Of a DNA stretch of 64,000 nt, positions 1-8,076 are shown piece by piece (position 1 is the first letter of the stretch; every line of letters starts with the position of its first letter). The position numbers were made by a program, and so were the translations under genes. The stretch is from Paenibacillus plantarum. Lineage in GTDB: Bacteria; Bacillota; Bacilli; Paenibacillales; NBRC-103111. The notes under the pieces were generated by a model. That model saw only the letters and a program-made list of their open reading frames with translations. It searched no databases and was not told the origin of the DNA. The DNA lies in the NCBI RefSeq assembly GCF_013141695.1, contig NZ_WHNY01000065.1, positions 62,001 to 126,000 of the forward strand, read 5' to 3'.

Positions 1-787
1 TTAACGCGACAGCACGCACTTTGATATCGATCGTGTAGTCTTCTTCTTCTTTCAGCGTCGATACAAAACGGTCCGCCGTAAAGTACATATCTGTTGATTT
101 CGCAGCTTGTCCAGAAATAATCAATGGCGTTCTCGCTTCATCGACTAGAATGGAATCCACCTCATCGATAACCGCATAGTACAGCGGACGTTGAACCATC
201 TGCTCTTTGTACAGCACCATGTTGTCACGCAGGTAGTCAAACCCGTATTCGTTATTCGTACCATACGTAATATCACAAGCATAAGCGGCTTGCTTCTCTT
301 CATGAGACAAGTCATGCAAGTTAACCCCAACGGTTAAGCCGAGGAACTCGTAAATTTGACCCATTTCGCCGCTATCCCGCTGTGCCAAATAGTCATTGAC
401 GGTAACAACGTGTACGCCTTTACCAAGCAAAGCATTCAAGTAAACAGGAAGTGTTCCAACTAACGTTTTCCCTTCCCCTGTTCTCATCTCTGCGATACGG
501 CCTTCGTGCAGTACCATACCCCCGATAAGTTGAACGTCATAATGGCGTTTTCCTAATACACGGATACCTGCTTCTCTGACTACTGCAAATGCTTCAGGCA
601 ATAAATCATCGATTTCTTCGCCCTTCTCAAGACGTTCTCTGAACTCGATTGTTTTCCCTTTTAACTGTTCATCGGACAGCGGTTTAATGCTGGCTTCAAG
701 CTCGTTGATGTAGTCAACGGCCTTGAGCATCCGTTTAATCTCCCGTTCATTGGAATCACCAAAAATTTTCTTCACTAGTCCTAGCAT
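1..787 (-). CDS. secA: SecA preprotein translocase ATPase, N-terminal part (3' end outside window)
   Basis: ATP-driven motor that pushes unfolded secretory proteins through SecYEG at the cytoplasmic membrane. About 262 N-terminal residues are present, starting at the ATG at 785-787 behind a GGAAAGGGG ribosome site. Visible hallmarks are the N-terminal helix beginning MLGLVKKIFGDSNER, the Walker A region MRTGEGKT, the VTVNDYLAQRD segment, the YGTNNEYGFDYLRDN segment and a DEVDSIL Walker B box, all in the usual SecA order. The gene runs off the left edge of the window. It sits downstream of hpf as in Bacillus. The identification is secure. Confidence 0.97.
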   Translation of the reverse strand, partial: MLGLVKKIFGDSNEREIKRMLKAVDYINELEASIKPLSDEQLKGKTIEFRERLEKGEEIDDLLPEAFAVVREAGIRVLGKRHYDVQLIGGMVLHEGRIAEMRTGEGKTLVGTLPVYLNALLGKGVHVVTVNDYLAQRDSGEMGQIYEFLGLTVGVNLHDLSHEEKQAAYACDITYGTNNEYGFDYLRDNMVLYKEQMVQRPLYYAVIDEVDSILVDEARTPLIISGQAAKSTDMYFTADRFVSTLKEEEDYTIDIKVRAVAL

Positions 788-822
788 CGGTGAACCCCTT
801 TCCATTGCGTTCGTATCCTTAA

Positions 823-852
823 ATTGTACCACTTATGACAGTCCTGTCGCAA
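823..852 (-). promoter_or_regulatory. Candidate sigma-A promoter of secA
   Basis: On the minus strand TTGCGA (847-852) and TACAAT (823-828) are separated by 18 bases, with TG one base before the -10 box (TGGTACAAT). It lies about 36 bases upstream of the secA start codon. The match is by eye only. Confidence 0.5.
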
Positions 853-982
853 CAAACGAGCATTCTCTTCCTTCTAAAACCTATAGAAATAGGACTTAAA
901 AACCATGCTTTTCGTATTTCTTAGTATGAAATGGAGATGCCGCTAACATGCATAGCAAAAATTATGACTTCATCGCTAAAGG

Positions 983-1019
983 AAAGAGCTTAATCCGATG
1001 ATATCGAATTAAGCTCTTT
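983..1019 (-). terminator. Terminator after hpf
   Basis: A perfect 12-bp inverted repeat (983-994 with 1008-1019, arms AAAGAGCTTAAT) lies 55 bases beyond the hpf stop codon. On the minus strand it is followed by a pyrimidine-rich CTTTCCTTT tail. It separates hpf from secA. Confidence 0.7.
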
Positions 1020-1073
1020 TGATCATTTTGTATAGGAATGTTGATTGAATGTATTAGGCCATTTATTTATGCA

Positions 1074-1622
1074 TTACATCGCCGGTTCGATTAAACCGTA
1101 CTTACCGTCGTCTCGTTTGTAGACCACATTGACTGTGTCTGTCTCCATGTTCGAGAATACAAAGAAGTTGTGACCCACCATATTCATTTGGAGAATCGCT
1201 TCTTCCACGTCCATCGGCTTCAAATTGAAGCGTTTGTTACGCACGAGTTCGAAGTCCTCTTCTTCTTCCATATAGGAAGCCGCCGCGACTTCTACCTTGA
1301 ACAAATCACGTTTGCCACCATCTTGGCGAATTTTACGATTCGTCTTGGTCTTGTGCTTACGAATTTGACGCTCTAATTTGTCCACAACCAGATCAATAGA
1401 TGCGTACATGTCAGTGTTGCGTTCTTCAGCTCGCAGCAGCACGCCTGTTAATGGGATGCTTACTTCGATGGCCTGAAGACCTTTAACCACGCTTAGCTTT
1501 ACTTGTACATCGGATGTAAGGGGAGCTTCAAAATACCTCTCTAGTCTATTCAACTTCTTGTCGACATAGTCTCCGAGGGCTTCAGTAACTTCAAGGTGTT
1601 CTCCGCGAATGCTAATTTCCAT
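1074..1622 (-). CDS. hpf: Ribosome hibernation promoting factor, long form
   Basis: Binds the 30S decoding region and, through its C-terminal domain, pairs 70S ribosomes into inactive 100S dimers in stationary phase. At 182 residues it is the long HPF form of Firmicutes. The S30AE fold covers roughly residues 1-100 (starting MEISIRGEHLEVTEALGDYV), then a basic linker rich in KHKTKTNRK, then the dimerisation domain at about 120-180 ending YGLIEPAM. It starts at the ATG at 1620-1622 behind a GGAAGGGAG site. A TATAAT box on the minus strand (1649-1654) may be its -10 element. It lies upstream of secA, as yvyD does in B. subtilis. Confidence 0.96.
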   Translation of the reverse strand: MEISIRGEHLEVTEALGDYVDKKLNRLERYFEAPLTSDVQVKLSVVKGLQAIEVSIPLTGVLLRAEERNTDMYASIDLVVDKLERQIRKHKTKTNRKIRQDGGKRDLFKVEVAAASYMEEEEDFELVRNKRFNLKPMDVEEAILQMNMVGHNFFVFSNMETDTVNVVYKRDDGKYGLIEPAM

Positions 1623-1716
1623 AGTTAAACATCTCCCTTCCTTCTTACATTATACTACATTCCACTCCAACTTCATAATTCCTTTAAATTCCGAGCTAAA
1701 CTTTCTAGGCAAAATA

Positions 1717-1748
1717 TAAAAAACACCCCAGAGTATGTCCCCAGGGTG
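1717..1748 (-). terminator. Terminator after the cold-shock gene
   Basis: On the minus strand a CACCC/GGGTG hairpin (1724-1748), with G-T pairs extending it, is followed by seven Ts at 1717-1723. It lies about 45 bases beyond the csp stop. Confidence 0.65.
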
Positions 1749-1793
1749 ATCTTGTTCATCGTTGTATGCGATGGCACAATACGTGCCGATTAA

Positions 1794-1991
1794 TTATAGT
1801 CTGCTTACGTTTGCAGCTTGTGGTCCGCGCGCGCCTTCTACGATGTCAAACTCAACAGCTTGACCTTCGTCTAGCGTTTTGAACCCTTCGGACTGAATCG
1901 CGGAGAAATGAACGAATACATCCCCACCATCTTCGCGCTCAATGAACCCATAGCCTTTTTCTGCGTTAAACCATTTCACTTTACCTTGCAT
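1794..1991 (-). CDS. Cold-shock domain RNA chaperone (CspA/CspB family)
   Basis: Small single-stranded nucleic-acid-binding OB-fold protein thought to melt RNA structure in the cold and in stationary phase. The 65-residue protein has both RNA-binding motifs, KGYGFIE (about residues 13-19) and VFVHFSAI (about 26-33), and the family's usual length. I prefer the ATG at 1989-1991 (MQGKVKWF), because family members start there; a GTG nine bases upstream is the alternative. It has its own terminator and follows a 390-base gene-free stretch. Which csp paralogue it corresponds to cannot be told from sequence alone. Confidence 0.93.
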   Translation of the reverse strand: MQGKVKWFNAEKGYGFIEREDGGDVFVHFSAIQSEGFKTLDEGQAVEFDIVEGARGPQAANVSRL

Positions 1992-2143
1992 ATCGTACAC
2001 AATCCTTTCGTTTTAAAAAATATAAATGATAAGAGCGAGAAATGAAAACCCTTACATTTTGACTATACCACCTACCTGCTTGACCTGTCAATTTCTAACT
2101 TTTAATAAAATAGAATATTTAGAAAATTCAAGTATTTACATCC

Positions 2144-2324
2144 CGTGGATAACTGCAGAATTTGTAGAATCCTGTCACGACGGGCTTCTTTACATGTTAT
2201 TAACAAAGTTATTAACAGGTTTATGCACATTATCCACAGGTGGAATGGTGGGAATTATGGATAACTCGTGGTGAGTTCATCGATTTATTCACATATAGGG
2301 CCTTTATAAAATGGATTGTCCACA
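2144..2324. promoter_or_regulatory. Cluster of DnaA-box-like nonamers in a gene-free stretch
   Basis: The interval 1992-2389 holds no credible gene. On the plus strand it carries TTATGCACA (2221-2229) directly abutting a consensus TTATCCACA (2230-2238), then TTATTCACA (2285-2293) and TTGTCCACA (2316-2324). In the opposite orientation are CGTGGATAA (2144-2152) and TATGGATAA (2256-2264), each one base off consensus. Three of the six fit TTATNCACA exactly. DnaA binding is an inference from this spacing and density. The stretch could also contain the csp promoter and 5' leader. Confidence 0.55.
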
Positions 2325-2353
2325 TTTCATCACAAAATGGACTGGATAACATA

Positions 2354-2381
2354 AAAACCTCTTGCCGCGGCAAGAGGTTTT
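2354..2381 (-). terminator. Strong terminator after fliT
   Basis: A perfect palindrome with a 13-bp stem (2354-2366 with 2369-2381, core CCTCTTGCCGCGGCAAGAGG) starts nine bases beyond the fliT stop. It has a T tract on both strands, so it could also stop plus-strand transcription. Confidence 0.85.
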
Positions 2382-2389
2382 CTGTATCT

Positions 2390-2731
2390 TTATTTTTTTC
2401 GATCAAAAAAATAGCTTTCAACGTCATAATTGTTATCGTAGGCATTTCGTTGCGTCTTGCCATTGTCAATCTTAGCCAATTGGACACTGGCTTCATCACG
2501 AAATTGTCTAAGCTTCTTCACAAAAATAGGATCTAAACTTAGGACCGCTTGAATACGAGCTTTATATCTGCCCATTTCACTCTTTGCAGTTACTTCCGTA
2601 ACTTTAAGGAGAGCCTGCATGATAGTCCCCCGCCGCTCCATATATTCAGAAAGACGCTCCACATCCATCGTAATAAGCTCAGCAAGAGCCTGTTGCGTTT
2701 GTTGTTCTAGCTCTGTGACTAGCTTATCCAT
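2390..2731 (-). CDS. fliT: FliT-like flagellar chaperone
   Basis: Small, mostly helical protein of 113 residues that by position and composition corresponds to FliT, the export chaperone for the cap protein FliD. Sequence conservation in this family is low, so the call rests mainly on the order flaG-fliD-fliS-fliT and on the helical, Gln/Glu-rich N-terminus (MDKLVTELEQQTQQ). The ATG at 2729-2731 has a GGAG site 6-7 bases upstream and overlaps the end of fliS by eight bases, implying translational coupling. A GTG start 24 bases upstream is less likely. A strong terminator follows immediately. Confidence 0.75.
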   Translation of the reverse strand: MDKLVTELEQQTQQALAELITMDVERLSEYMERRGTIMQALLKVTEVTAKSEMGRYKARIQAVLSLDPIFVKKLRQFRDEASVQLAKIDNGKTQRNAYDNNYDVESYFFDRKK

Positions 2732-3134
2732 GCAAGGCTCCAGTAGATGCTGCACTAGCTGTGCTTCCTTTAATTTGCAAAGCAGCTTGCATCCACGTTT
2801 CTTTCAACTGCATCAAAAAACCTAATACTTCTTCGGCCGGCTCTATTGATTTTTTCATGTTTGCTTCAATTAAACGATGATTGAAGTACTCATATAATCG
2901 CAACAACTCCACGGCAATTGGAGCATTACGATCTATCGTGATGGAGAATTCGCTAATAATATCCTGTACCCTGACTAGGTTGGTGTTAGCGTCTTGGTAG
3001 TTGGTATTTTTCAAAGCCTCAATACCCGCACGGCAAAAACGAATAGCTCCATCACAAAGCATAATTAACAATTGCGCTGGGCTTGCTGTTTGAACAGTGT
3101 TCTCCAAGTATTTATTACGTTGGGCTTGAATCAT
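2724..3134 (-). CDS. fliS: FliS flagellin export chaperone
   Basis: Cytoplasmic chaperone that caps the C-terminus of flagellin before export and in Bacillus also interacts with FliW control. The 136-residue protein has the typical FliS start MIQAQRNKYLENTVQTASPAQLLIMLCDGAIRF, compacted here from residues 1-33, and the helical ENTNLVRVQDIISEF-type core. Length and helical pattern fit the four-helix bundle family. It lies between fliD and fliT with short spacing, as in other Firmicutes. Confidence 0.95.
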   Translation of the reverse strand: MIQAQRNKYLENTVQTASPAQLLIMLCDGAIRFCRAGIEALKNTNYQDANTNLVRVQDIISEFSITIDRNAPIAVELLRLYEYFNHRLIEANMKKSIEPAEEVLGFLMQLKETWMQAALQIKGSTASAASTGALHG

Positions 3135-3168
3135 CGATATTTCCCCCTAGTTTAAAGTAGGACTCTTA

Positions 3169-5349
3169 CTAGCCCATTTGCTGTGTTAGTTGTGCACTTT
3201 GTGCTGACATTTGATTCATGTACTTTTCCATAGCTGTGAATTGAGTGTAGTAACGGGTTTGCAAATCCTCTAATTTGATAGTCAAATTATCAATTCTTGT
3301 ATTAAGCTCTTTTGTTGTTTTTCCTAATGTATAGCTGGTATCCACACTGTTCGTTATACCAGCTCTTGCTGTAATTTTACCTATTAATGATGTAGCAAGG
3401 TTATTTAAACGAGTGGCTACACCATCACCACTGGTAGATTCTTTCAACTTGTCGTCCGATATAAACAAAGCCATAACTTGATCCGGATTCTCGGCAATAG
3501 CTTTCTTAAGCTTATTATCGTCGATAAATATTTTCCCGTTTTCTAAATAACTGCCAGAGATTGTTCCACCAATTGCAACACTTGTTGATATACCTATTTC
3601 TGAAAGACTTTTGGCACTGCCTGAAGGCAAACCTGTTACAGGGCTTGAAAAACTACTTCTAAGACTTGTTAACGCTTGACTAAGTATCCCATCTCCACGC
3701 AACATTCCGCTCTTGGCTTTAGTTTCCCAAGCTGTAATTTGATCGTCTTTCATACTCTCACGTTGATCATCTGTCAGTGGTGTATAATCCCTATACTTCT
3801 TTTCAGTGACCTTTGAATTGACGGTATCAATAAGCTCGTTATACTTGTCAATGAAATTTTTAATGTTAGTGTAAATAGAATCGGTATCACCGACCACGTT
3901 AAAGTCTACAGCCGACGTTGTCGTTTTCTTCGCAGTAAAATTTAATCCATTTATGGTGAAGGAGTTTGTATCGTATTTGGCTATTGCCCCATTAAACTTA
4001 ACTTCAGCTTGAGTTCCTGTATTCTTTAACTGATTAAAGGTCGCTGCTGTAGCCGTGCTGTTCATCTTAAATTGCGGCATTACATTTGCCAAGCTATCCT
4101 TTTCATCAGTTACGGCAATCGGATCCGATGTTGGATTAGTAAAAGAAATATTATGATTATTATCTAGATATGCAGATACACCTAACTTACCTACTGCCGA
4201 ACTATTAATAGCATCGATCACATTAGCAATTGTGGTTGTCTTATCAATACTTATATCAACGGATGCTGATCCAACTTTCACTCTTAATTGTTTCGTTGTC
4301 GTTAAACTTTTATCAATTAATGTTGAAACCGGCACTTCCAGGTTAGGAGCAGGTGTAGTTAGTTTGCTATTTACATTCATGATATCATCATTTTGGTCTG
4401 ATAACGTAGCGGTGACTGGATTGTTGCTAGCATCTTTAAATTTTAAATTATTATTACTATCCAAGTATGCCGTTGCAGTTGTTGATATTTCAGACTTGTT
4501 AATCTCCGAAATTAACTTGTCATAGGTAGTATCCTTATCAATCGTGAAATCAGCTGTTGTACTACCAATCATTACGCGTAATGTCTGAGTTGTCTTTAGA
4601 GAGCTATCAATTTGTAGAGATCCTACAAAATTATTTGTCCCTGAAATTATAGTACCAGCTTGGGGTGCACCACCTGAAATCTTCAGCACATCAGTTAGTA
4701 AGTCAGCCGTATTACCAGTTGCGCTCTTACTGCTTAGGTTTACTTGACCTGCTTTACCTGTTGAGGTAGATGTGAAAAAGAGCTTATCGATGGTCGCATC
4801 ATAGCTTACATTAACGCCAGTAATACTAGCTTTACTATTAATTGAGGAAACAAGGCTACCTATTGTATCAGTAGGTTTCACCTCAATAGTGGTAGTCCCC
4901 TTGGAACCACCTATAGATAGAAGCGTGTTATTTACAAAAGTCTTAGCCGGAATATTCGCTCCTGCTATATCAGATATTTTGGTGTCTGCTCCCTTTACTG
5001 TAGCACCTAGAAGACCGGATGTTGCTGTCGCAGCTGTAGCCAACTTGTCTACTTGAAGCGAGTAGTTTCCAGGTGTTGCTGTTGAAGTTCCAGTTACACT
5101 TACACTGCTCTCATCAGTAGATGTAGCCTTTTTTGATTGATAAGATGTCTGGAGCTTCATATTAAACGCTAAATCACGAAAGGCCATAATTTTAGAATTA
5201 ATAGAACGATAATCATCACGTTGCCATTCAATTGATTGTTTCTGCTGTTTTAATTTATTCTGTGGAATGCGAGCCGCCGCCATTAACTTCTTTACTGTAT
5301 CATCAATATCAATACCCGAATTTGAGAAACCACTCAACCTTAATACCAT
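3169..5349 (-). CDS. fliD: FliD flagellar filament cap protein (HAP2)
   Basis: Forms the oligomeric cap that folds flagellin subunits at the growing filament tip. The 726-residue protein has the FliD N-terminus (residues 1-100, with GIDIDDTVKKLM and the coiled-coil segment) and the FliD C-terminus with the LRSSF, GISTSVAIGG and final coiled-coil region ending SAQLTQQMG. It is longer than many Firmicute FliD proteins because of a repeated segment: residues about 242-326 and 341-423 are visibly similar (both contain TLRV or QLRV, then DFTID/DISID, then AYLD followed by Asn-rich sequence). It is the second gene of the flaG operon. Confidence 0.95.
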   Translation of the reverse strand: MVLRLSGFSNSGIDIDDTVKKLMAAARIPQNKLKQQKQSIEWQRDDYRSINSKIMAFRDLAFNMKLQTSYQSKKATSTDESSVSVTGTSTATPGNYSLQVDKLATAATATSGLLGATVKGADTKISDIAGANIPAKTFVNNTLLSIGGSKGTTTIEVKPTDTIGSLVSSINSKASITGVNVSYDATIDKLFFTSTSTGKAGQVNLSSKSATGNTADLLTDVLKISGGAPQAGTIISGTNNFVGSLQIDSSLKTTQTLRVMIGSTTADFTIDKDTTYDKLISEINKSEISTTATAYLDSNNNLKFKDASNNPVTATLSDQNDDIMNVNSKLTTPAPNLEVPVSTLIDKSLTTTKQLRVKVGSASVDISIDKTTTIANVIDAINSSAVGKLGVSAYLDNNHNISFTNPTSDPIAVTDEKDSLANVMPQFKMNSTATAATFNQLKNTGTQAEVKFNGAIAKYDTNSFTINGLNFTAKKTTTSAVDFNVVGDTDSIYTNIKNFIDKYNELIDTVNSKVTEKKYRDYTPLTDDQRESMKDDQITAWETKAKSGMLRGDGILSQALTSLRSSFSSPVTGLPSGSAKSLSEIGISTSVAIGGTISGSYLENGKIFIDDNKLKKAIAENPDQVMALFISDDKLKESTSGDGVATRLNNLATSLIGKITARAGITNSVDTSYTLGKTTKELNTRIDNLTIKLEDLQTRYYTQFTAMEKYMNQMSAQSAQLTQQMG

Positions 5350-5382
5350 ATTATCCTACCTCTCATGCTGGAATACTATCTC

Positions 5383-5793
5383 TTATCTCTTCTCATCGAC
5401 AAGAATCCCTGCCATTTTCCAGAGCTTAGCTACAAAATCCAAACTCTTTTCTGGCGGAATTTCACGAATCGTTTCACCTGTATCTTTATCTAACACTTTT
5501 ACGGAGATTAACTTCGTTTTTTGGTGGATAGAAAACTCAAGAGAAGTTGTTCTTCCTTGCATTGCTTTGATGGCGTGCTCAATTGCTTTAACGACCTGCG
5601 CATCACTAATGGTGACACTCTCACCCTTTAGTTCTGCTTCCTTGAGATCCGAAGTATTCGTAAAGTTAGATGCAATGATTGCTGCTGCGTTACTCGTTCC
5701 GATCTCATCCACTTTATGAACTTTTACTGGTTCAGGAGAAGGTCTGCTATCTCCTGGATTTCCATAACCACTTACAGGGTTATTAATACTCAT
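5383..5793 (-). CDS. flaG: FlaG family flagellar protein
   Basis: FlaG-family protein (B. subtilis YvyC) of 136 residues, associated with filament length control; its molecular role is not settled. The conserved C-terminal block LEFSIHQKTKLISVKVLDK followed by TGETIREIPPEK is diagnostic, and the N-terminal 50 residues are low-complexity. It is the first gene of the flaG-fliD-fliS-fliT operon, 33 bases ahead of fliD, and is preceded by a sigma-D-like promoter at 5832-5859. Confidence 0.93.
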   Translation of the reverse strand: MSINNPVSGYGNPGDSRPSPEPVKVHKVDEIGTSNAAAIIASNFTNTSDLKEAELKGESVTISDAQVVKAIEHAIKAMQGRTTSLEFSIHQKTKLISVKVLDKDTGETIREIPPEKSLDFVAKLWKMAGILVDEKR

Positions 5794-5831
5794 AGAAACA
5801 ACCTCCAGTCGAAGATATACATATATCTTAT

Positions 5832-5859
5832 ATATCGGATGGAGGAGTTTAAGATATTA
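5832..5859 (-). promoter_or_regulatory. Sigma-D-like promoter of the flaG operon
   Basis: On the minus strand TAAT (5856-5859) is followed after 16 bases by TCCGATAT (5832-5839), close to the flagellar sigma-D consensus TAAA-N15-GCCGATAT. It lies about 40 bases upstream of the flaG start. The same 16-base spacing is seen before flagellin and flgM. Confidence 0.6.
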
Positions 5860-5887
5860 GTGGATTCACAGAGTATTTGGTTATTTT

Positions 5888-7072
5888 TTATTTATAAGCT
5901 TGATAAACCTTCAAAACTGCCGAAATAACATCCTGAATATCTTGATCTGCCATCTTAGGAAATAAGGGAAGCGTAATTGCTTCTTCATAATACTTTTCTG
6001 CTTGCGTACATTGACCTATTTGATACCCTAGTTTTTGGTAATAGGGCTGATTATACACCGGAATATAATGGACGTTAACACCTATATTTTCTGCTTTCAA
6101 TGCTTCGAAGACTTCTTTTCTACTTTTTTTCAAGTACCCATTTACAAATCTCAAAATATATAAATGCCAGCTCGAGTTTGATTTGTAATGCTGAAAGGGT
6201 GTAATTATTCCTTCTACATGTTCAAAAGCGTTCTGGTACGTTGCTACAATTTCTCTTCTTCGTTCAACAAATGAAGTTAGCTTACGCATCTGTGAAAGAC
6301 CCAAAGCTGCCTGAATATCCGTAATTCTGTAGTTATATCCAAGCTCTTGCATTTCGTAATACCATGGGCCATCATTCTGAAGTAACTTTGAAGGATCTTT
6401 CGTCATCCCATGACTCCTAAAAAGCTGTAACTTGTCGAAGTAATCCTTAGAATTTGTAGTGATAATGCCTCCTTCACCCGATGTTATATGCTTAACTGGA
6501 TGGAAACTAAACATCGTCATATTAGCCAAAGCGCCAACTTTACAACCATCATAATCAGCGCCCAAGGAATGTGCAGCATCTTCTATAACCACTAATCCAT
6601 GATCTTCCGCGATACGAATAATTTCATCCATTTCTGCAGGCTGACCTGAGAAATCAACAGCAATAATTGCTTTTGTATGGGGTGTAATTTTAGCCCTGAT
6701 TTCGTTAGGATCAATATTGTATGTATCTGATTTGATATCAGCAAATACCGGGATTCCCCCTTGGTATAGTACACTGTTACTACTTGCCAAAAAAGTAATA
6801 GGCGAAGTAATAACTTCATCCCCAGCCGTGATATCGGCTGCAAAACACGCCGCATGTAATGCCGCGGTACCATTACAAAATGCGACAGCATATTTCGCAC
6901 CAACATAATTTGCCACAGCTTGCTCAAACTCCGCAATTATCGGTCCTTGCGTAATATAATTACTTTCAAGTGTTGTAATAACCGCAGATATATCAGCTCC
7001 ATCAATCCACTGCTGTCCATACGGAAGCAAGGACTTCCTAACAGGATTCCCACCTTCAATAGCAAGCTTCAT
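5888..7072 (-). CDS. pseC: PseC-type aminotransferase (UDP-4-keto-sugar, pseudaminic acid pathway)
   Basis: PLP-dependent DegT/DnrJ/EryC1/StrS family enzyme, 394 residues, expected to add the C4 amino group to the UDP-4-keto sugar made by PseB. The Schiff-base lysine is K194 in the FSFHPVKHITSGEGG segment, which is typical of PseC. The PLP-binding EDAAHSLGA segment lies at about 164-172, with the VDFSGQ segment before it. It is the last gene of the left glycan operon and sits next to flaG. A different 4-keto sugar substrate is possible, but pseI, pseG and pseB in the same island favour pseudaminic acid. Confidence 0.88.
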   Translation of the reverse strand: MKLAIEGGNPVRKSLLPYGQQWIDGADISAVITTLESNYITQGPIIAEFEQAVANYVGAKYAVAFCNGTAALHAACFAADITAGDEVITSPITFLASSNSVLYQGGIPVFADIKSDTYNIDPNEIRAKITPHTKAIIAVDFSGQPAEMDEIIRIAEDHGLVVIEDAAHSLGADYDGCKVGALANMTMFSFHPVKHITSGEGGIITTNSKDYFDKLQLFRSHGMTKDPSKLLQNDGPWYYEMQELGYNYRITDIQAALGLSQMRKLTSFVERRREIVATYQNAFEHVEGIITPFQHYKSNSSWHLYILRFVNGYLKKSRKEVFEALKAENIGVNVHYIPVYNQPYYQKLGYQIGQCTQAEKYYEEAITLPLFPKMADQDIQDVISAVLKVYQAYK

Positions 7073-7108
7073 TTTTTTAAGCCTCCAGTATAGTAAACAA
7101 GCTACCTG

Positions 7109-8056
7109 TTAGATAAGGTAGCCTGTTTGAATCCATTCTTCTGTACGTGAAATTCCTTCTTCCAAAGTAACCTTAGGTTCCCATCCAAGAAGTTCCTTTG
7201 CTTTTGAATAATTACATAATAGTTTCTGTATTTCACTTTGCGGATGAATATGGGGGACATGTTTAATTCGGGAAACATCTCCTACCACAAGCTTGGCTAA
7301 ATCATTAACAGATATGTCGCGTCCTAATCCAGCATTTACAATATGACCATTGACACGATCCGAATAACCCGCTTCTACAACAAAGCGAGCACAATCATCC
7401 ACATACAATAAATCCCGAGTTTGCGTACCTTCTCCATAAATATTCAAATCTTTGCCTGCCAATTTATTATTGATAAAGATCGCTACTACGCCGCCTTCAC
7501 CGCCAGTCTTTTGAAACGGACCGTATGTATTAAAAGGACGAATAACGACGACAGGTAAATTGTATGCGTAGTAATACGAGAGTACCATATTCTCAGCTGC
7601 GATTTTGGAACCTGCGTATGGGGAAGCAGGCTTAGTTGGATGCAGCTCCGTAATTCCTTCTTCATCCGTACAACGATCATAAACCATGCATGTGCTCATA
7701 AATACCACTTTGACTTGATGCTTGCGGCACTGTTCCATGATATTGAACGTTCCAACCGTATCGTTATTGAACGTCGTTCTCGGATCATCTATGGAGTCCT
7801 GCACATTGATAGAAGCTCCAAGGTGATAACAAATATCGAATTTATTCGCAGTGAATAATGCTTCTAACAGCGATTCATCTTTAATGTCACCCACAATGAT
7901 CTCCTTCAACCCAAGGTGATGAAGGAACTCACTTAAATTTCCTTTACTACCGTTGGATAAGTCGTCCATAATCCAAACTGCATGTCCATCCTGAAGTAGA
8001 CGCTTGGTTACCCAGCGGCCGATAAAACCCGCTCCGCCTGTTAATAATATGTTCAC
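7109..8056 (-). CDS. NAD-dependent sugar epimerase/dehydratase (extended SDR)
   Basis: Extended short-chain dehydrogenase of 315 residues acting on a nucleotide sugar. The Rossmann NAD motif GGAGFIG is at 7-13, the catalytic YxxxK at Y147/K151 (PYAGSK) with a serine/threonine pair just before it (STCMVYD), and RPFNTYGP marks the substrate region. It lies between the formyltransferase and pseC with spacings of 20-36 bases. The exact reaction (4,6-dehydratase, 4-epimerase or reductase) cannot be fixed from sequence. It is additional to the canonical PseB and so hints at a modified or second sugar. Confidence 0.85.
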   Translation of the reverse strand: MNILLTGGAGFIGRWVTKRLLQDGHAVWIMDDLSNGSKGNLSEFLHHLGLKEIIVGDIKDESLLEALFTANKFDICYHLGASINVQDSIDDPRTTFNNDTVGTFNIMEQCRKHQVKVVFMSTCMVYDRCTDEEGITELHPTKPASPYAGSKIAAENMVLSYYYAYNLPVVVIRPFNTYGPFQKTGGEGGVVAIFINNKLAGKDLNIYGEGTQTRDLLYVDDCARFVVEAGYSDRVNGHIVNAGLGRDISVNDLAKLVVGDVSRIKHVPHIHPQSEIQKLLCNYSKAKELLGWEPKVTLEEGISRTEEWIQTGYLI

Positions 8057-8076
8057 GAGAGGGTCAACTCCTTAGT

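Noticed and set aside
2026..2274. Plus-strand 82-codon frame in the gene-free stretch after the csp gene
   Set aside because: It runs through the DnaA-box-like cluster, has no ribosome site and no recognisable protein features.
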